From Anaerolineae bacterium (GTDB taxonomy: Bacteria; Chloroflexota; Anaerolineae; Anaerolineales; Villigracilaceae), in assembly GCA_021324435.1 (NCBI GenBank), contig JAJPIZ010000049.1, positions 1 through 64,000 on the forward strand: a stretch of 64,000 bases of DNA, given 5' to 3'. A program made the position numbers and the translations under genes. Under the pieces are notes generated by a model. That model was not told where the DNA came from, did not search any database, and saw only the letters and a program-made list of their open reading frames with translations. Shown piece by piece: positions 1 to 10,848 of the stretch (position 1 is the first letter of the stretch; each line of letters opens with the position of its first letter).

Positions 1-1176
1 AATCACGGTTTCGCCGTACTTCTCGCGCAGTTCATCCACGGCTTCCTGCAATTTGCGCGACTTCTCTGCATCCGTATCCCACAATCCCAATTGTCGGATG
101 GGCGGCCCGAGTCCGCTCACGCCGACGCCAATCAACCGCACCGCCTGCCCGGACCTGCGAACGGCTCTCATTAAATGGAACGCGGTCTCGGCGATTTCCT
201 TTTCCTGATCGGTTGAATGTGGAAGAGTTGTCTGCCGTGTCACGGTCGTGAAATCCGGCCAGCGGATTTTCAATTTGATAGTCGCTCCTGCTAGATTATT
301 TTTTCGCAGTTGCCGCGCCACTTCCGCGGCTTGTTCGCGCAGAGTCTTTTCAAGCGACTGGTCATCGCGCACATCGCGCGAAAAAGTGACTTCCTGGCTG
401 ATGGACTTGGTCTCGCGTTCGGTGACAATCGGTCGGTCATCCTGACCCTTGGCGTGCCGCGACAGATCGCGGCCATTCTCGCCGAACAAGCGGATCAATT
501 CGCTCTCCGGCCAACGGGCGATGTCGCCAATCGTTTTGATTCCCAACTCGGTCAGCCGCGCAGACGTTTTGGGACCGACGCCCCAGAGCATATCCGCGGG
601 GAGGGGTGCGAGGAATGCGGCTTCTTCGCCCGGCGGGACGATGGTCAAGCCAAAAGGCGGGCCGATTAGTTCGCCCTGAGCGGAGGGTGCTTTTTCCCGC
701 AATCGAAGAGTCTTTCCGACCTCGGTGGCAATCTTCGCCACGAGTTTGTTCGACGCGATCCCAATGGAGCTGGGCAAATGCAATTCGTCGCGGATGCCCG
801 CCTGAAGTCCACGCGCGAGGCGCTCGGGAGGCTCGCGTACATCGGAGATGTCGAGAAAGGCCTCGTCAATCGAAATCTGCTCGACCAGCGGAGTTAGATT
901 GCGCAATTTTGCCATCATCTGTTTTGAAACTTCGCTATAGATCCGATGCCGGCCCGGAACGATGATCAGATTCGGGCACAGACGCAGGGCGCGGCTCATC
1001 GGCATTGCCGAACGGACGCCAAACTGCCGCGCCGCATAGGAACAGGAGGCTACCACGCCGCGCTCATCCGGTTTGCCGCCGACCGCAAAAGGCTTGTCGC
1101 GCAGGTCAGGGTTGCGCGTCTCTTCGACGGAGCAGAAGAAAGCATCCAGGTCCAGATGAAGAATTGTGCGGGTCAC
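1..1176 (-). CDS. dinB: DNA polymerase IV (Y-family), 3' end cut by window edge
   Basis: Translesion DNA polymerase that copies damaged templates with low fidelity. Reading the minus strand from a GTG at 1176 gives an open frame of 392 codons reaching the window edge. The start shows the Y-family palm motif HLDLDAFFCSVE (usual form HxDMDAFYASVE), followed by SCSYAARQFGVRSAMP. Near residue 105 is SIDEAFLD, which holds the second pair of metal-binding acidic residues. The thumb helix-hairpin-helix (GVGPKTSARLTELGI) and a little-finger domain follow. The family is usually 350-420 residues, so only a short tail should be missing. The GTG start is chosen because the conserved motif begins a few residues later; no strong ribosome site precedes it. 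No LexA-like box was seen upstream. The gene diverges from the ATP synthase operon. Confidence 0.93.
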   Translation of the reverse strand, partial: MTRTILHLDLDAFFCSVEETRNPDLRDKPFAVGGKPDERGVVASCSYAARQFGVRSAMPMSRALRLCPNLIIVPGRHRIYSEVSKQMMAKLRNLTPLVEQISIDEAFLDISDVREPPERLARGLQAGIRDELHLPSSIGIASNKLVAKIATEVGKTLRLREKAPSAQGELIGPPFGLTIVPPGEEAAFLAPLPADMLWGVGPKTSARLTELGIKTIGDIARWPESELIRLFGENGRDLSRHAKGQDDRPIVTERETKSISQEVTFSRDVRDDQSLEKTLREQAAEVARQLRKNNLAGATIKLKIRWPDFTTVTRQTTLPHSTDQEKEIAETAFHLMRAVRRSGQAVRLIGVGVSGLGPPIRQLGLWDTDAEKSRKLQEAVDELREKYGETVI

Positions 1177-1228
1177 GCTGAAATTATATAGTATTTACAT
1201 TCGTCTGAGGCCTTATGATGGATGTAAC

Positions 1229-1257
1229 TGGACAAGAAAGATGCTTTCAGGTATCAT
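1229..1257 (+). promoter_or_regulatory. Putative sigma-70 promoter of the ATP synthase operon
   Basis: TGGACA (1229-1234) and TATCAT (1252-1257) are separated by exactly 17 bases, and each differs from consensus at one position. It lies in the intergenic region between dinB and atpA, so transcription would start near 1264 and give a leader of about 130 bases. This is a motif reading only, not a mapped start. Confidence 0.5.
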
Positions 1258-1286
1258 TGCGGCGCTTGTAGAAAATTACACATACG

Positions 1287-1309
1287 CCCGGATAAGACCC
1301 TTATCCGGG
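1287..1309 (+). promoter_or_regulatory. Leader hairpin upstream of atpA
   Basis: A perfect inverted repeat, CCCGGATAAG / CTTATCCGGG with a 3-base loop, is followed by a T-rich stretch (TTTGTTGT). It lies between the predicted atp promoter and the atpA start, so it would form in the operon's 5' leader. It resembles a weak intrinsic terminator or attenuator; its role is unknown. Confidence 0.5.
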
Positions 1310-1393
1310 TTTGTTGTGCGTAGTGTGCAATCATGAGCGATTGAGGGCCACATCTCTTTGGCCTGTATCCCGAACCTTGGCTGTGGAGGCGAC

Positions 1394-3058
1394 ATGACGG
1401 ATTTGATCCAGCAAATCACCAGTGATTTGCAAAAACAGATTGAGGGCTTTGAACCGCAGATCAGTATCAGCGATATTGGTACAGTGTTAGAGGCAGGTGA
1501 TGGAATTGCGCGCGTTCAGGGGCTGGCGAACGTGCAAGCGCAGGAACTGGTGCAATTTTCGAATGGCGTAATGGGAATCGCCTTCAACCTTGAAAAAGAC
1601 AGCGTGGGCGTGATCGTGATGGGCGATTACGCCGGCATCACCGAGGGCATGACCGTGCGCGGCACGGGCCGCATCGCATCTGTCCCGGTGGGGGACGCGA
1701 TGATCGGACGCGTGGTCAACGCTTTGGGCGAGCCGATTGACGGTAAAGGCCCGATTGCAACGACCGGCTTCCGCCCGATTGAACGCATTGCGCCGGGAGT
1801 GGTGCAACGCCAGGATGTAGATACGCCGGTTCAGACCGGCATCAAGTCAATTGACGCGATGATTCCCGTTGGCCGCGGCCAGCGGGAACTTATCATCGGC
1901 GACCGCCAGACCGGCAAGACGGCCATCGCGATTGATACGATCATCAATCAAAAAGGCAAAGACCTGGTCTGTATTTATGTGGCGATCGGTCAAAAGAAAG
2001 CCGCGGTTGCGCGTACGGTTGGCATTCTCGAGCGTTACGGCGCGATGGAACACACCATCATCGTCGTGGCCTCGGCGGACGAATCCGCGGCCCTGCAATA
2101 CATCGCTCCTTATTCCGGTTGCGCCATCGGCGAAGAATTCATGGAGACCGGACGCGACGCGCTTGTGATCTACGATGATCTTTCCAAACATGCCTGGGCG
2201 TATCGTCAGGTTTCTCTGCTCCTCCGCCGCCCGCCCGGACGTGAAGCGTATCCCGGTGATGTGTTTTATCTCCACTCGCGCCTGCTCGAGCGGGCCGCTC
2301 GTCTTGCCAACAAATACGTCATCGTCAAAAAAGATTTCAAAGACGCGTTGGCTTCTGAAGAAGATGGCGTGGACAAGAAAGTCTATGCAGGCCCGACATC
2401 CAAAGATGATGCCGAGCATGCGCGCAGGCAAATGAATAATGCCGATGATTATAAGTTGGTTAAGATCAAAGGCACAGGCGGCTCACTGACCGCGTTGCCG
2501 ATTATCGAGACTTTGCTCGGCGACGTTTCGGCTTACGTTCCTACGAACGTGATTTCAATTACCGATGGGCAGATTTATCTTGAGTCCAATTTGTTCAACG
2601 CCGGTATCCGCCCCGCAGTTAATGTAGGCATCTCGGTCTCGCGCGTAGGCGGTGATGCGCAGACCAAAGCCATGAAGCAAGTCGCGGGTCGTTTGCGCCT
2701 CGACATGGCCGCGTACCGTGAATTGGCGGCCTTTGCTCTAATGGCCTCCGATCTCGACAAAGCCACACAACAGCAATTGGGGCGCGGTCAACGAATGCAG
2801 GAAATCCTCAAACAGCCGCAATACGCGCCGATGTCACTGGCAGATCAGGTCATCGTGATCTTCGCGGGCACGAACGGGTATGCCGACCTCGTTCCTGTCG
2901 AAAAGATGGGGCAATGGCAGAACGAAATGCTCCGCTTTATGGAGTCTTCCTATCCCGAACTCGTCAAAGAAATCGCCGAGAAGAAAATCATCACAGACGA
3001 TACGCGCGATAAACTGACGATGGCGTTGAATACATTCCGCAACACGTGGAAGGTTTAA
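1394..3058 (+). CDS. atpA: F1-ATPase subunit alpha
   Basis: Non-catalytic nucleotide-binding subunit of the F1 head of ATP synthase, on the cytoplasmic side of the membrane. The start at 1394 has a GGAGG four bases upstream; an in-frame upstream start at 1358 would add 12 atypical residues and lacks such a site. Visible features are the N-terminal beta-barrel, the P-loop GDRQTGKT near residue 174, the segment [31 protein letters not shown], which is characteristic of alpha (quoted here as two parts: [17 protein letters not shown] and [14 protein letters not shown]), and [10 protein letters not shown]. At 554 residues it is longer than the usual 500-515. The excess is an extra segment of about 40 residues between RAARLANKY and [14 protein letters not shown] (roughly residues 307-350), rich in Lys, Asp and Ala. 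First gene of the run alpha-gamma-beta-epsilon; gamma starts 3 bases after its stop. Confidence 0.97.
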   Translation: MTDLIQQITSDLQKQIEGFEPQISISDIGTVLEAGDGIARVQGLANVQAQELVQFSNGVMGIAFNLEKDSVGVIVMGDYAGITEGMTVRGTGRIASVPVGDAMIGRVVNALGEPIDGKGPIATTGFRPIERIAPGVVQRQDVDTPVQTGIKSIDAMIPVGRGQRELIIGDRQTGKTAIAIDTIINQKGKDLVCIYVAIGQKKAAVARTVGILERYGAMEHTIIVVASADESAALQYIAPYSGCAIGEEFMETGRDALVIYDDLSKHAWAYRQVSLLLRRPPGREAYPGDVFYLHSRLLERAARLANKYVIVKKDFKDALASEEDGVDKKVYAGPTSKDDAEHARRQMNNADDYKLVKIKGTGGSLTALPIIETLLGDVSAYVPTNVISITDGQIYLESNLFNAGIRPAVNVGISVSRVGGDAQTKAMKQVAGRLRLDMAAYRELAAFALMASDLDKATQQQLGRGQRMQEILKQPQYAPMSLADQVIVIFAGTNGYADLVPVEKMGQWQNEMLRFMESSYPELVKEIAEKKIITDDTRDKLTMALNTFRNTWKV

Positions 3059-3061
3059 CCC

Positions 3062-5375
<2,314 letters not shown>

Positions 5376-5376
<1 letters not shown>

Positions 5377-5819
5377 TGACCATTCGTTGTGAAATCGTTT
5401 CTCAGGATCGCACGGTCTTTCAAGGCGACGTGGATGTTGTCGTCCTGCCCGGCGCGGATGGAGAAATGGGCATCCTGCCTCATCACGCGCCGGTTTTGAC
5501 AACGCTGAAATACGGTGTGATCAAAGTCCGCCGCGGCGGCAAGGAAGAGTTATTCGCGGTCTCCGGCGGCGTGGCTGAGGTCCAGCCTCAGATCGTGACC
5601 GTCCTTGCAGACGCGGCTGAGAACGTGGAAGAAATTGATGTGGCGCGCGCAGAGGCCGCTCGCAAGCATGCGCAGGAGATTTTAGCGAAAGGTCTTCCTG
5701 TAGATAGCGATGCTTACCTTGCTATGGAAGCCGCCTTGCGCCGCTCTAATTTGCGCATTGAAGTTGCACGTCGTTATCGTAAGAGCACAACTCCTTTTAC
5801 AGAGCATCCTGAACAGTAG
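5376..5819 (+). CDS. atpC: F1-ATPase subunit epsilon
   Basis: Epsilon forms the foot of the central stalk together with gamma and can inhibit ATP hydrolysis through its C-terminal helices. The N-terminal beta-sandwich contains GADGEMGILPHHAPVLTTLK, the family hallmark, and AVSGGVAEVQPQIVTVLAD. The C-terminal helical part includes EIDVARAEAARKHAQE and LRRSNLRIEVARRYRK. The 147 residues include a C-terminal extension of about 10-15 residues beyond the common 130-140. Last F1 gene; mreB follows after 5 bases, so the two are probably on one transcript. Confidence 0.95.
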
Positions 5820-5824
5820 GCAAA

Positions 5825-6832
5825 GTGGCAGTATTCTCCAAAGACCTCGGCGTTGACCTCGGCACCATGTTCACACGTCTTGCAGACAGCACGCAGGTGC
5901 TGATGCAAGAACCGACCATCGTAGCCATCGAAGTGGATGAACAGAAGATGGTGGCAGTCGGCCAAGAGGCGCGTGACATGTATGGCCGCGTCCCCGAGAA
6001 CATTGAAGTGGCGCGGCCCCTCCGGAGCGGCGTAATCGCTGACTACGAAATCACCGAAACCTTGCTTTCGTATCTCCTTCAACGCGTAAGCGGATCGTTA
6101 CGCGTCTTCCGTCCCCGCGTGATGATCTCGGTCCCGTACGGTGTCACCAGCGTGGAACGCCGCGCGGTCTACGAGGCCGTGATGGAAGCCGGATCGCGCG
6201 AAGCAAGTCTGATTCAGCAGTCGCTGGCGGCCGCGCTCGGCATTGACCTGCCCATTGGTTCTCCATCCGGCAATATGGTCATTTGCCTCGGCGGCGGTTG
6301 CACGGAAGCCGCGGTGATGGCGATGTACGGAATCGTGTCCGCAGACACGCTTCGCAAAGGCGGGCTTGACCTCGATGAGGCCATCGTCAGTTATGTGCGC
6401 CGAAAGTATGGAATTATCATCGGCCAGATAACGGCGGAACAGCTCAAGGTCAAGATTGGAGCCGCAGTTCCACAAGATACGGAGAACAGCATGGAAGTGC
6501 AGGGACAGGATCAAGTTACGGGCCTGCCGCGTCCGATCACCTTGACGACGGGGGAGATCGTTGAAGCCTTGCAAGAGCCGTTGAAGGAAGTCACCGAGAC
6601 CTGTCGCAAAGTACTGGAGAAAACTCCGCCGGAACTGGTCGCAGATATCATTGATCGCGGTGTGGCCCTGTGCGGCGGCGGCGCACTACTGCGCGGCATT
6701 GATAAATTGCTGACCAAGTCTTTGGGCATCCCGGCTTATCTTGTGGATAACCCAATGACCTGTGTGGTTGAAGGCTCCATCCGCGGCCTGGGTATGATGA
6801 ACATATTGCGGCGTAATTTGCCGCAGGTATAA
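5825..6832 (+). CDS. mreB: Rod shape-determining protein, MreB/Mbl family
   Basis: Bacterial actin homologue that forms membrane-associated filaments guiding side-wall growth. The start is GTG at 5825, only 5 bases after atpC. The actin-fold phosphate 1 loop is seen as DLGVDLGTMFTRL; this family normally has DLGTANTL, so the loop is divergent. Other motifs are PTIVAIEVDEQKMVAVGQEA, RPLRSGVIADYEITETLL, the phosphate 2-like VICLGGGCTEAAV and the adenosine motif GVALCGGGALLRGIDKLL. The 335 residues fit MreB. Its position as the last gene of the ATP synthase transcript, away from mreCD, is unusual. A strong terminator follows 6 bases after the stop. Confidence 0.9.
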   Translation: MAVFSKDLGVDLGTMFTRLADSTQVLMQEPTIVAIEVDEQKMVAVGQEARDMYGRVPENIEVARPLRSGVIADYEITETLLSYLLQRVSGSLRVFRPRVMISVPYGVTSVERRAVYEAVMEAGSREASLIQQSLAAALGIDLPIGSPSGNMVICLGGGCTEAAVMAMYGIVSADTLRKGGLDLDEAIVSYVRRKYGIIIGQITAEQLKVKIGAAVPQDTENSMEVQGQDQVTGLPRPITLTTGEIVEALQEPLKEVTETCRKVLEKTPPELVADIIDRGVALCGGGALLRGIDKLLTKSLGIPAYLVDNPMTCVVEGSIRGLGMMNILRRNLPQV

Positions 6833-6837
6833 AAGCA

Positions 6838-6870
6838 AAACGGCTCCCTGATAAAGGAAGCCGTTTTTTG
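6838..6870. terminator. Bidirectional terminator between mreB and rex
   Basis: AACGGCTCCCT pairs, with one mismatch, with AGGAAGCCGTT around a short loop. TTTTTTG follows on the plus strand and TTTTGCTTTT on the minus strand. It lies between two convergent genes and can end both transcripts. Confidence 0.9.
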
Positions 6871-6881
6871 TTTTGGATGCG

Positions 6882-7505
6882 CTAATCCAAATAGTATGTC
6901 ATTCTTTGGAGATGAGTTGCCGGGTCAATATATTGAACGTGAACTCCAGCGGGAACATTGATGCTGGTGGGAGCATAATTGAGGATAGCCTTTACTCCCG
7001 CCTGAACCAGTTTATCAGCCACAGCCTGTGCAACAGAAGCCGGCACTGTGACCATTGCCATTTTGACTTTTGCCGAGCGTATACGTTCGACCATTTTGGA
7101 TGTATCTTCAATGGTGAACTCTCCGATCTTATGTCCGATCTTCGATGGATCATTATCAAACACCATGACCACTCGAAAACCGCGATTGGTGAATCCCTGA
7201 TAGCGCGCGAGTGCGTGCCCCAATTCTCCGGCGCCGACGATGGCTACATCCCACATGCGATTGACCTTCAAGATTTCGCGCAGTTTGTCCATCAGGAATG
7301 GGATGGAATATCCCGTCCCTTGTTTACCGAACTCTCCGAATTGTGAAATGTCCTTCCGAATCTGCGCGGCGGAAATGCCGACATGCTCTCCCAATTCCTG
7401 TGAAGAGGTGGTCTTCATACCCTTCTCTGACATGCGTTGGAGTGCACGCAGGTAGACGGGCAGACGGCCGATGATGATATCCGGTATTTTATCTGCATTC
7501 ATCAA
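6882..7505 (-). CDS. rex: Redox-sensing transcriptional repressor Rex
   Basis: Rex binds DNA when the NADH/NAD+ ratio is low and releases it when NADH accumulates, controlling fermentative and respiratory genes. The N-terminal winged helix (about residues 1-80) contains IIGRLPVYLRALQRM, the helix SSQELGEHVGISAAQIRKD and the wing sequence FGEFGKQGTGY, all diagnostic. The Rossmann domain carries VAIVGAGELGHALA and VFDNDPSKIG. A domain-swapped C-terminal helix follows. At 207 residues the length is normal. It is transcribed alone. A possible Rex operator overlaps its predicted -35 box, so self-repression is plausible. Confidence 0.95.
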   Translation of the reverse strand: MMNADKIPDIIIGRLPVYLRALQRMSEKGMKTTSSQELGEHVGISAAQIRKDISQFGEFGKQGTGYSIPFLMDKLREILKVNRMWDVAIVGAGELGHALARYQGFTNRGFRVVMVFDNDPSKIGHKIGEFTIEDTSKMVERIRSAKVKMAMVTVPASVAQAVADKLVQAGVKAILNYAPTSINVPAGVHVQYIDPATHLQRMTYYLD

Positions 7506-7556
7506 GATGCCCTCGCCTTACTGGATTTGTATATAAATCTACCATAAAAATTGTTT

Positions 7557-7574
7557 TTGTACAAATCTCCACAA
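7557..7574. promoter_or_regulatory. Possible Rex operator upstream of rex
   Basis: On the minus strand the sequence is TTGTGG-N6-TTGTACAA-like: TTGT and ACAA are spaced by exactly 10 bases, as in the known Rex consensus TTGTGA-N6-TCACAA. The outer halves match and the inner GA/TC is only partly kept. It overlaps a candidate -35 box (TTGTAC) that is followed 17 bases later by TAGATT. The distance to the rex start is about 50 bases. Confidence 0.4.
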
Positions 7575-7624
7575 ATAAAGATAACGAGTAACATGCGCGG
7601 ACAGAAAACAATTATGACCCTCTA

Positions 7625-7659
7625 AAATACAAAATCCCCTTCCTCAACTGAGGAAGGGG
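7625..7659 (-). terminator. Terminator of the SH3-FecR-cyclase operon
   Basis: CCCCTTCCTC / GAGGAAGGGG is a perfect 10-base stem with a 4-base loop at 7636-7659. On the minus strand it is followed by ATTTTGTATTTT. It lies 9 bases after the cyclase stop. Confidence 0.88.
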
Positions 7660-7667
7660 ATAGGAAA

Positions 7668-9572
7668 TTATTCTTGCGGTGCGATCTGGCTGATCGTTTG
7701 CGCGTCCCAAGGCTGGATGCGCTCTGATTTGGGCGCATTTTTGCGCCCCATTAATTTATAGACGTTGATCGCCTCGGTCTTGCCCTTGACGTTGACCTTA
7801 TCCGCCAATTCGACGTCGAATTCATCCCTGACCTGGTTGTAGGTGCTCTCGCTGATCAGGATCGGCCATTGATAGGTCTTGGTCAGGTCCTGGAGGCGAG
7901 ACGCCAGGTTGGCTGTATCGCCAATGACCGTGTAATTGATGCGTTGCGCGGAGCCGAGCAATCCGACGAAAACATCGCCGGTGTTGATGCCAATTCCGAT
8001 TTCCACATGATAGGGGCGGCCTTCTTTTTCCCAGCGTTGATGCAATGTTGCCAGGGCTTTGCGCATTTCCACCGCCGTGCGGACCGCACGCAAGGCATGA
8101 TCTTCATGAACCACCGGCTCACCAAAGAAGGCGATGATGGCATCGCCCTCATATTTGTCAACCGTGCCGCCGTATTTGTCAATGACGCGGGTCATGGCTT
8201 CGAGATACGGATTGAGCAGAGCCACTACTTCGTCAGGTGGAAGTTTCTCGGAGAGGGTAGTGAAGCCGCGGATGTCAGAGAAGAGGATGCTGAGATTGGC
8301 GCGTTTGTTGAGGGAGGTGATGTCTTGAGTGGCAATTAATTGATCAACCATCTCCGGCGAGATGAAGCGGGTGAACAGGTTGCGGACGCGTCGCTTCTCG
8401 AGTTCCTGCGAAACGGCCTGCTCTAGAGTGGGCAGGATGACCCCAAGAAAGAGCATCAGTTGCGGCCCGACGTTGGGGAGGTAGAGACGCTGGGCACTGA
8501 ATGTGAGGTAGGAAAGCACAGCATAGGCAACCATGCAGATGGCCATCACGGCCAGCGTAAGAGACGGACGTTGAATGCGCGAGACGAACGCCGCGAGAAA
8601 TGCCATGGCAATGATGATCAGCAAAGAAGCCCATGGGGGCGTGTCGCGCAGGTATTCTCCATTGATAATCGTATTGATTGCACTAGCAACAACTTCCACG
8701 CCGGGAGTCGAAACCTGTGCGGAAAACGGCGTAGGGTATACATCGTGGAGCGTTACAGTGGTCGCGCCGATCAGGACGATCTTGTCCTTGAAAGCATTCG
8801 AGTCCTGTTCAAGAATATCTCCCAATGCCACCTGACTGGCAGAGTAAGTAGGAAAGGTTTTTGCAGGGCCGGCGAAGTTAACAAGTAGTTTCCCGGCATG
8901 CAAGGGAATTTGGTGGCCATTAAAGTTCAGGGTCGCGTCAGAAGGATTCGAAGGTTCGGGAACACCGAGGTAGAGCCGCGCGGCTTCGAAGGCCCAGTTG
9001 TAATAATATTTCTGATCGTAGTCGCTGTATTGAAATGCCTGAATACTGCGCGTAATGGCATCTTTATCTTGAAAAATCGATGCGATGCCAAGTCCTACGT
9101 CGGCTTTGCGATAGACAGGTTGAGGCAGGCTGAGGCCAGCAGTCTTGCTAACCGAGGAAGATTGTTGCAACACTTCCATGTCTAATACAACAGCATTTGA
9201 TTCGCTCAAAGCCTTGGCGAGTGCTACATCGCCCGCGGGGTCTTTGTCCGGCTCGGACAGAAATATATCCAGCGCGACCACGCGTGCTCCACCTTTGTTC
9301 ACCGTATCCACGATCTGCGCAAGGTATGTGCGCGGCCAGGGCCATTGATAACCTGTCCAACTGAAGGATGCGTCATCAATCGCGACGATGACGATATTAT
9401 CAGCTGGCTTACGAACGCCGCGAATGCGCATCATGGTATCGCGCGCGCCGAGTTCCAATCGTTCGATTGGAGTACTGACGTTGGGAAAGTTGGACGCAAA
9501 TTCCAATGCCATTAGTAAAATGGCAATGCTGACAATCAAAATGATGCGAAGGGAACGTTGGCTGGTAAACAT
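7668..9572 (-). CDS. CHASE2-domain class III adenylate cyclase
   Basis: Membrane-bound cyclase predicted to make cAMP from ATP in response to an extracytoplasmic signal. An N-terminal membrane segment (about residues 8-28) is followed by a CHASE2 sensor domain (about 35-315, with NIVIVAIDDASF and VVALDIFLSEPDKD). Three membrane helices lie at about 325-400. The catalytic domain (about 425-610) shows SILFSDIRGFTTLSE and KYEGDAIIAFFGEP, which hold the two metal-binding Asp residues, and GIGINTGDVFVGLLG. The Lys of VDKYEGD and the Asp of VIGDTAN match the adenine-selecting pair, so adenylate rather than guanylate cyclase is favoured. It starts 9 bases after the FecR lipoprotein gene and ends that operon. 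Confidence 0.92.
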   Translation of the reverse strand: MFTSQRSLRIILIVSIAILLMALEFASNFPNVSTPIERLELGARDTMMRIRGVRKPADNIVIVAIDDASFSWTGYQWPWPRTYLAQIVDTVNKGGARVVALDIFLSEPDKDPAGDVALAKALSESNAVVLDMEVLQQSSSVSKTAGLSLPQPVYRKADVGLGIASIFQDKDAITRSIQAFQYSDYDQKYYYNWAFEAARLYLGVPEPSNPSDATLNFNGHQIPLHAGKLLVNFAGPAKTFPTYSASQVALGDILEQDSNAFKDKIVLIGATTVTLHDVYPTPFSAQVSTPGVEVVASAINTIINGEYLRDTPPWASLLIIIAMAFLAAFVSRIQRPSLTLAVMAICMVAYAVLSYLTFSAQRLYLPNVGPQLMLFLGVILPTLEQAVSQELEKRRVRNLFTRFISPEMVDQLIATQDITSLNKRANLSILFSDIRGFTTLSEKLPPDEVVALLNPYLEAMTRVIDKYGGTVDKYEGDAIIAFFGEPVVHEDHALRAVRTAVEMRKALATLHQRWEKEGRPYHVEIGIGINTGDVFVGLLGSAQRINYTVIGDTANLASRLQDLTKTYQWPILISESTYNQVRDEFDVELADKVNVKGKTEAINVYKLMGRKNAPKSERIQPWDAQTISQIAPQE

Positions 9573-9581
9573 CTTGTTGAA

Positions 9582-10763
9582 TTATTGCGCGCACCATGGT
9601 GCGTAATAATTTTGTTCCAGTCCGCACCAGCAAGGCGAGCTCTCGTTCATACCTAGCTCCGGTGTGCATACTAGTTCTTCTTCTTTGGTCGGTACTCCGG
9701 GATCCGAACTGGGCTTTGAGAACGAGACACTGTGCGTCTGACAGACCTTGGCCCCATCTTTTCCGATCACGGTCACATCCCAGGAATATGTTCCTGCGTT
9801 GTACATGGTTTCCGTATAGCGGGTGAGGTGTGTGTTATCAGTTTCAATCGGAACATTCAAGCCGTTTGGATAATGGAAGGTAACAATATATTTCTGTGCG
9901 TCTGGCTGACCTTCCCATGAGTAGGTCACAGGCCCTTGCCATGGCAATTCGGAGCCATCTAATGGACCAATGATATTTACGCATCCATTATTTGTGCCCC
10001 CTGTGGGAGTTTCAGTTGCCGGTGGGGTTTCGGTCGCAGGAGGTTCGGTTGGTGCTTCTGTAGCGGGGGGCTCAGTGGATGAAGCCAGGGCCGTCATCGT
10101 TGCGTAGGCTTGATTCATAATGTCCCGGCATTCCGGGCAAACGTTGTACCACTGCTCAAAATCATCGGCGGTCATCAATCCAACGTCAGGCGCAGTACAT
10201 TGACCTGTTTGACAATGAAGGAGAATGGTCTTTTGCCCTCCGCCGAATTTCGAATCGCCCGCCTCGTTCGATGCGCCACAGTCACCTTCGAGGCAAGTGA
10301 CGGTGACGTCAAGCGTATCCGGGTTCACATGGACACTCAGGTATGAACCGCGCACGGAGGCTACGCCTGAGGGAGTCTCTATGTTGACTGAACCGCCTTT
10401 GAGAACGATAAAGATTTGGCCCAGGTCCAGTTTAAGTTTGGTGTCGAGGCCATTGCTCGCGGGCTGATTGGAAACGAGAGTGAAGAGGGAGGATGGCGAA
10501 AGCCGAATAATGGTGCCCGTTGACAGGTCCAGGCGGACGCGGCCATCGTCACCGGTTTGGACGCTTCCGTTTTCATTTAGCGTCTCGTTTCCAGTCACTT
10601 TGACAAATCCGTTTTGACCGGCCTGCTTGATGTTGACCGTGCCGGACACCTCTTTGATCGTCGCCGACAGCGGCGAGGCGGGAGTTTCCGTTTGGCAGGC
10701 CGACAGCACGAGGACAAAGACCAGCAAGGGAGTTAAAAGCTTTTGTAAATGGGTGATGCTCAT
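9582..10763 (-). CDS. FecR-domain lipoprotein
   Basis: Surface lipoprotein with a FecR domain, a family often found with signalling proteins. The start is set at 10763 because GGAGGAG lies just upstream and a lipoprotein signal follows at once (MSITHLQKLLTPLLVFVLVL, then SAC with the lipidated Cys). A longer frame to 10844 has no such site. The FecR domain (about residues 30-175) contains VSGTVNIK, GDDGRVRLDLSTGTIIRLSP and TPSGVASVRGSYLSV. A Cys pair region and a Pro/Glu/Thr-rich linker (PATEAPTEPPATETP type) follow, then a C-terminal Ig/FnIII-like domain of about 100 residues. Function is not known; the position before the CHASE2 cyclase suggests an extracytoplasmic partner or signal relay. 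Confidence 0.85.
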   Translation of the reverse strand: MSITHLQKLLTPLLVFVLVLSACQTETPASPLSATIKEVSGTVNIKQAGQNGFVKVTGNETLNENGSVQTGDDGRVRLDLSTGTIIRLSPSSLFTLVSNQPASNGLDTKLKLDLGQIFIVLKGGSVNIETPSGVASVRGSYLSVHVNPDTLDVTVTCLEGDCGASNEAGDSKFGGGQKTILLHCQTGQCTAPDVGLMTADDFEQWYNVCPECRDIMNQAYATMTALASSTEPPATEAPTEPPATETPPATETPTGGTNNGCVNIIGPLDGSELPWQGPVTYSWEGQPDAQKYIVTFHYPNGLNVPIETDNTHLTRYTETMYNAGTYSWDVTVIGKDGAKVCQTHSVSFSKPSSDPGVPTKEEELVCTPELGMNESSPCWCGLEQNYYAPWCAQ

Positions 10764-10848
10764 ATCTCCTCCGAAAAAGAACTCTAAATGCTTTTTGACC
10801 GACTCAGCATCATTGTAACGCATGATGACATATTTTTGACGCACAAAA

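Noticed and set aside
1333-1344. Tiny reading frame (ATG plus two codons and stop) in the atp leader
   Set aside because: Too short to call; no ribosome site; likely chance.
1847-2431. Long reading frames on the opposite strand of atpA and other conserved genes
   Set aside because: Shadows of G/C-rich coding sequence; no motifs, no ribosome sites, and the opposite frame is clearly the real gene.
7555-7566. Palindrome TTGTACAA upstream of rex as a separate operator
   Set aside because: Only 8 bases; better explained as part of the wider TTGT-N10-ACAA match.
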